Assembly: GCA_015711875.1 (NCBI GenBank)
Contig: JACVJG010000132.1
Coordinates: forward strand, 1-7,258
DNA length: 7,258 bases
Direction of reading: 5' to 3'
Source: Candidatus Solincola jinzensis
GTDB lineage: Bacteria > Actinomycetota > Geothermincolia > Geothermincolales > RBG-13-55-18
Shown: positions 5,553-7,258 of the stretch, one piece after another
Layout: every line of letters begins with the position of its first letter
How positions within the stretch are numbered: the first letter of the stretch is position 1
Made by a program: the position numbers and the translations under genes
The notes under the pieces: generated by a model
Database searches by the model: none
What the model saw: only the letters and a program-made list of their open reading frames with translations
Told to the model about the DNA's origin: nothing

Positions 5553-7058
5553 ATGGCTGACTATGACGCGATAGTGATAGGGGCGGGCCTGGGAGGCCTG
5601 ACCACGGCGTCCCTTCTTTCCAAGAACGGCTTCAAGACCCTGGTCCTGGAGCAATCGGACATCATCGGGGGTTGTTGCTCAACCTACGAGAGCCAGGGGT
5701 ACCGATTCGACGTGGGCGCCTCCATCGTGGAGATACTGCACCCCATGGAAAGGTTCTTCGAGCTCATGGGCAAGCGCAGGGAGGACTATATAGAGCTCCT
5801 GCCCTGCGACCCCATCTATTCTTTCATCACCGAGGACGGCAGGAGGTTCTCCTACCCCACCGACATCGATGAGACCACCAAGGTCATCGAGTCCATAGCC
5901 CCGGAGGACGTGGAGGGCTGGAAGAAGTTCGCGAGCCTGGGCTTCGAGATGATCGACCGCATGATGGACGCCATGATGCTCTCGCCCATGAAGACCATAC
6001 CCGAGGCGCTGCGCATGGTGGTGAAGAACCCCGAGGCCATGCGTTTCCTCCCCCTGCTCATGCGCACCCATCAGGCGGTGACGCGCAAGTATTACCGCAA
6101 CCCCGTGATCCAGTCCTCGGTGGCCTTCCAGTCCTATTTCGCGGGCGCACCGCCGGAGATAGGCTCCGGCATCTTCGGCTTCATCGCCCTTACCGAGCAC
6201 CTGGGTATCTACTACCCCCGCGGGGGCATGATCTCCATCCCCGAGGGCATAGCGAACGCCGGCAGGGAGCACGGCCTGGAGGTGCGCACGGGTTGCAAGG
6301 TGGAGAAGATACTCCTGGAAGGCCGCAGGGCGCGCGGGGTGCTGCTCGAGGACGGCAGCGAGATCACCTCGGACCTCGTGGTCTCCAACGTCAACGCCAA
6401 GGTCGCCTACCTGAAGATGGTGGGCCCGGAGAACCTGCCGCGCTGGGCGGTGAAGGCCATCTCCAGCTATCGCCACTCCATGCCCTGCCCCATGATCTAC
6501 GTGGGTTTGGACACCAGGCCCGACCTGGAGGCCCACCACACCGTGGTCACCGGCTCCATCGAGGCCATGAACAAGGTCTGGAACGATTACTACACCAAGG
6601 ACCTCATCCCCAGCACCGCCATGAGCCTCATCTGCTGGCCCACGGAGGCCGATCCCTCCCTGGCCCCGGAGGGACACCATATACTGAACTTCCTCTGCAA
6701 CGCGCCCGCGCCCTACGCCCCCCTGGGGGACAACTGGGACCGCCTCAAGGGCTGGTACCGGGAGGAGGCCATAAAGAGCCTGGAGCGGATGGTGCTCCCG
6801 GGCATCCGCGACCACATAACCTACATGGAGGTCTCCACCCCCCTCGATTTCGAGCGTAGGCTCCTGTCACCCCAGGGGTCCATATACGGGCTGTTCTCGG
6901 ACATGACCTCGCTGGCGTTGTTCCGGCCTCACGCCCGCTCGCGGGTGATCGAGGGGCTGTATCTCACCGGCAGCTCCACCCACCTCGGGGGAGGGGTGCC
7001 CACCACCATCGCCTCGGGCATCATCACCTCGGGATATATCCTCAAGGACCGGGGGTGA
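5553..7058 (+). CDS. Phytoene desaturase/retinol saturase-like FAD-dependent oxidoreductase
   Basis: The 501-residue protein begins with a Rossmann dinucleotide-binding motif, GAGLGG (10-15), an acidic residue at the end of the second strand (E33 in VLEQ), and GGCCSTYESQGYRFDVGAS (39-57), typical of the CrtI/CrtISO/retinol saturase group. Near the C terminus, GLYLTGSSTHLGGGVP (468-483) is the second FAD contact of this family. Members desaturate, isomerise or saturate polyene and isoprenoid chains, often at the membrane. No phytoene synthase or other carotenoid gene is in the window, and these proteins also act outside carotenoid pathways, so the substrate is open. Two cysteines (C41, C42) follow the conserved GG, where CrtI has Arg. 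The start is fixed by AGGAGG 5 nt before ATG 5553. It is probably transcribed from 5253-5281 and cotranscribed with the small gene 68 nt downstream. Confidence 0.92.
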   Translation: MADYDAIVIGAGLGGLTTASLLSKNGFKTLVLEQSDIIGGCCSTYESQGYRFDVGASIVEILHPMERFFELMGKRREDYIELLPCDPIYSFITEDGRRFSYPTDIDETTKVIESIAPEDVEGWKKFASLGFEMIDRMMDAMMLSPMKTIPEALRMVVKNPEAMRFLPLLMRTHQAVTRKYYRNPVIQSSVAFQSYFAGAPPEIGSGIFGFIALTEHLGIYYPRGGMISIPEGIANAGREHGLEVRTGCKVEKILLEGRRARGVLLEDGSEITSDLVVSNVNAKVAYLKMVGPENLPRWAVKAISSYRHSMPCPMIYVGLDTRPDLEAHHTVVTGSIEAMNKVWNDYYTKDLIPSTAMSLICWPTEADPSLAPEGHHILNFLCNAPAPYAPLGDNWDRLKGWYREEAIKSLERMVLPGIRDHITYMEVSTPLDFERRLLSPQGSIYGLFSDMTSLALFRPHARSRVIEGLYLTGSSTHLGGGVPTTIASGIITSGYILKDRG

Positions 7059-7126
7059 GGCTGGAGGCAGCGGGAGGAATTTGCGCGCCAAGGTTTAAGG
7101 TACTTAAGATGCAGGAGGTATGTGGG

Positions 7127-7258
7127 ATGAAAAAAATGAGGAAGATCTTGCTGGCGGCCGGTCTGCTGGGGCTGGCTGCCGCTTACCTGGCCGCGGACGA
7201 GAGCACCAAGCGATACATCGCGCACATAGGAAAGCAGGTGCCTTACCTGCCCTACCGC
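7127..7258 (+). CDS. Small secreted or membrane-anchored protein, 3' end cut by window edge
   Basis: The frame starts at ATG 7127, 8 nt after AGGAGG (7113-7118), and remains open for 44 codons to the window edge. The N terminus is a basic stretch (MKKMRK) followed by a hydrophobic run rich in Leu and Ala (about residues 7-23), then a charged segment (DESTKRYIAHIGKQ). That is the pattern of a signal peptide or single N-terminal membrane anchor. ATG 7120 lies in another frame and is too close to the ribosome binding site; ATG 7136 is a possible later start. I do not recognise the family. It follows the oxidoreductase after 68 nt with no clear terminator, so the two are probably in one operon, and it might help place the flavoprotein at the membrane (inference). 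Confidence 0.75.
   Translation, partial: MKKMRKILLAAGLLGLAAAYLAADESTKRYIAHIGKQVPYLPYR

Noticed and set aside
5321..5554. Minus-strand 77-codon frame that looked like a possible transposase remnant
   Set aside because: No catalytic motif, no terminal repeats and no target duplication could be found, and it lies inside the probable leader of the flavoprotein gene.
5679..6815. 378-codon minus-strand frame across the flavoprotein gene
   Set aside because: The plus-strand frame carries both FAD motifs; the antisense frame is His/Val/Gly-rich with no recognisable motif.
7094..7108. Short inverted repeat TTTAAG-GTA-CTTAAG between the last two genes
   Set aside because: The stem is AT-rich with a 3-nt loop and no T tract, too weak to be a terminator and easily chance.

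Overview
This is a GC-rich bacterial window with strong Shine-Dalgarno sites, one TTG and one GTG start, and long noncoding gaps. It suggests a high-GC, probably environmental or metagenome-derived bacterium. The mix of a MerR-TetR fusion regulator, an enolase-superfamily enzyme and a CrtI-like flavoprotein would fit a deep-branching actinobacterium, but that placement is inference, and no rRNA, tRNA or marker gene here settles it.

Layout. (1) Positions 1-1850, minus strand: a large protein cut by the left edge that joins a DnaQ-type exonuclease fold to a DinG/XPD-type iron-sulfur helicase. The helicase and Fe-S motifs are intact, but the exonuclease catalytic residues are largely gone. (2) 1851-2516: noncoding gap between divergent genes with two hairpins. 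(3) 2517-3653, plus: an enolase-superfamily enzyme of the mandelate racemase subgroup with a full set of metal ligands and a His-Asp dyad. (4) 3654-4006: noncoding gap with a 9-bp inverted repeat that contains a perfect 12-bp palindrome, placed over a candidate promoter. (5) 4007-4912, plus: a regulator made of a MerR-type DNA-binding domain followed by a complete TetR-type domain. (6) 4913-5552: gap with an AT-rich island, a near-consensus sigma-70-type promoter and a roughly 265-nt structured leader. (7) 5553-7058, plus: a phytoene desaturase/retinol saturase-like FAD oxidoreductase. (8) 7127 to the right edge: the start of a small protein with an N-terminal membrane or signal segment, probably cotranscribed with the oxidoreductase.

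How the parts may work together. The regulator probably controls itself through the upstream palindrome and may control the flanking metabolic genes; no reaction links the enolase-superfamily enzyme to the flavoprotein from sequence alone. No complete undescribed defence or mobile system is visible. The points most worth following are the apparently dead exonuclease domain on an Fe-S helicase, the double-headed regulator with its candidate operator, and the long leader before the flavoprotein gene.
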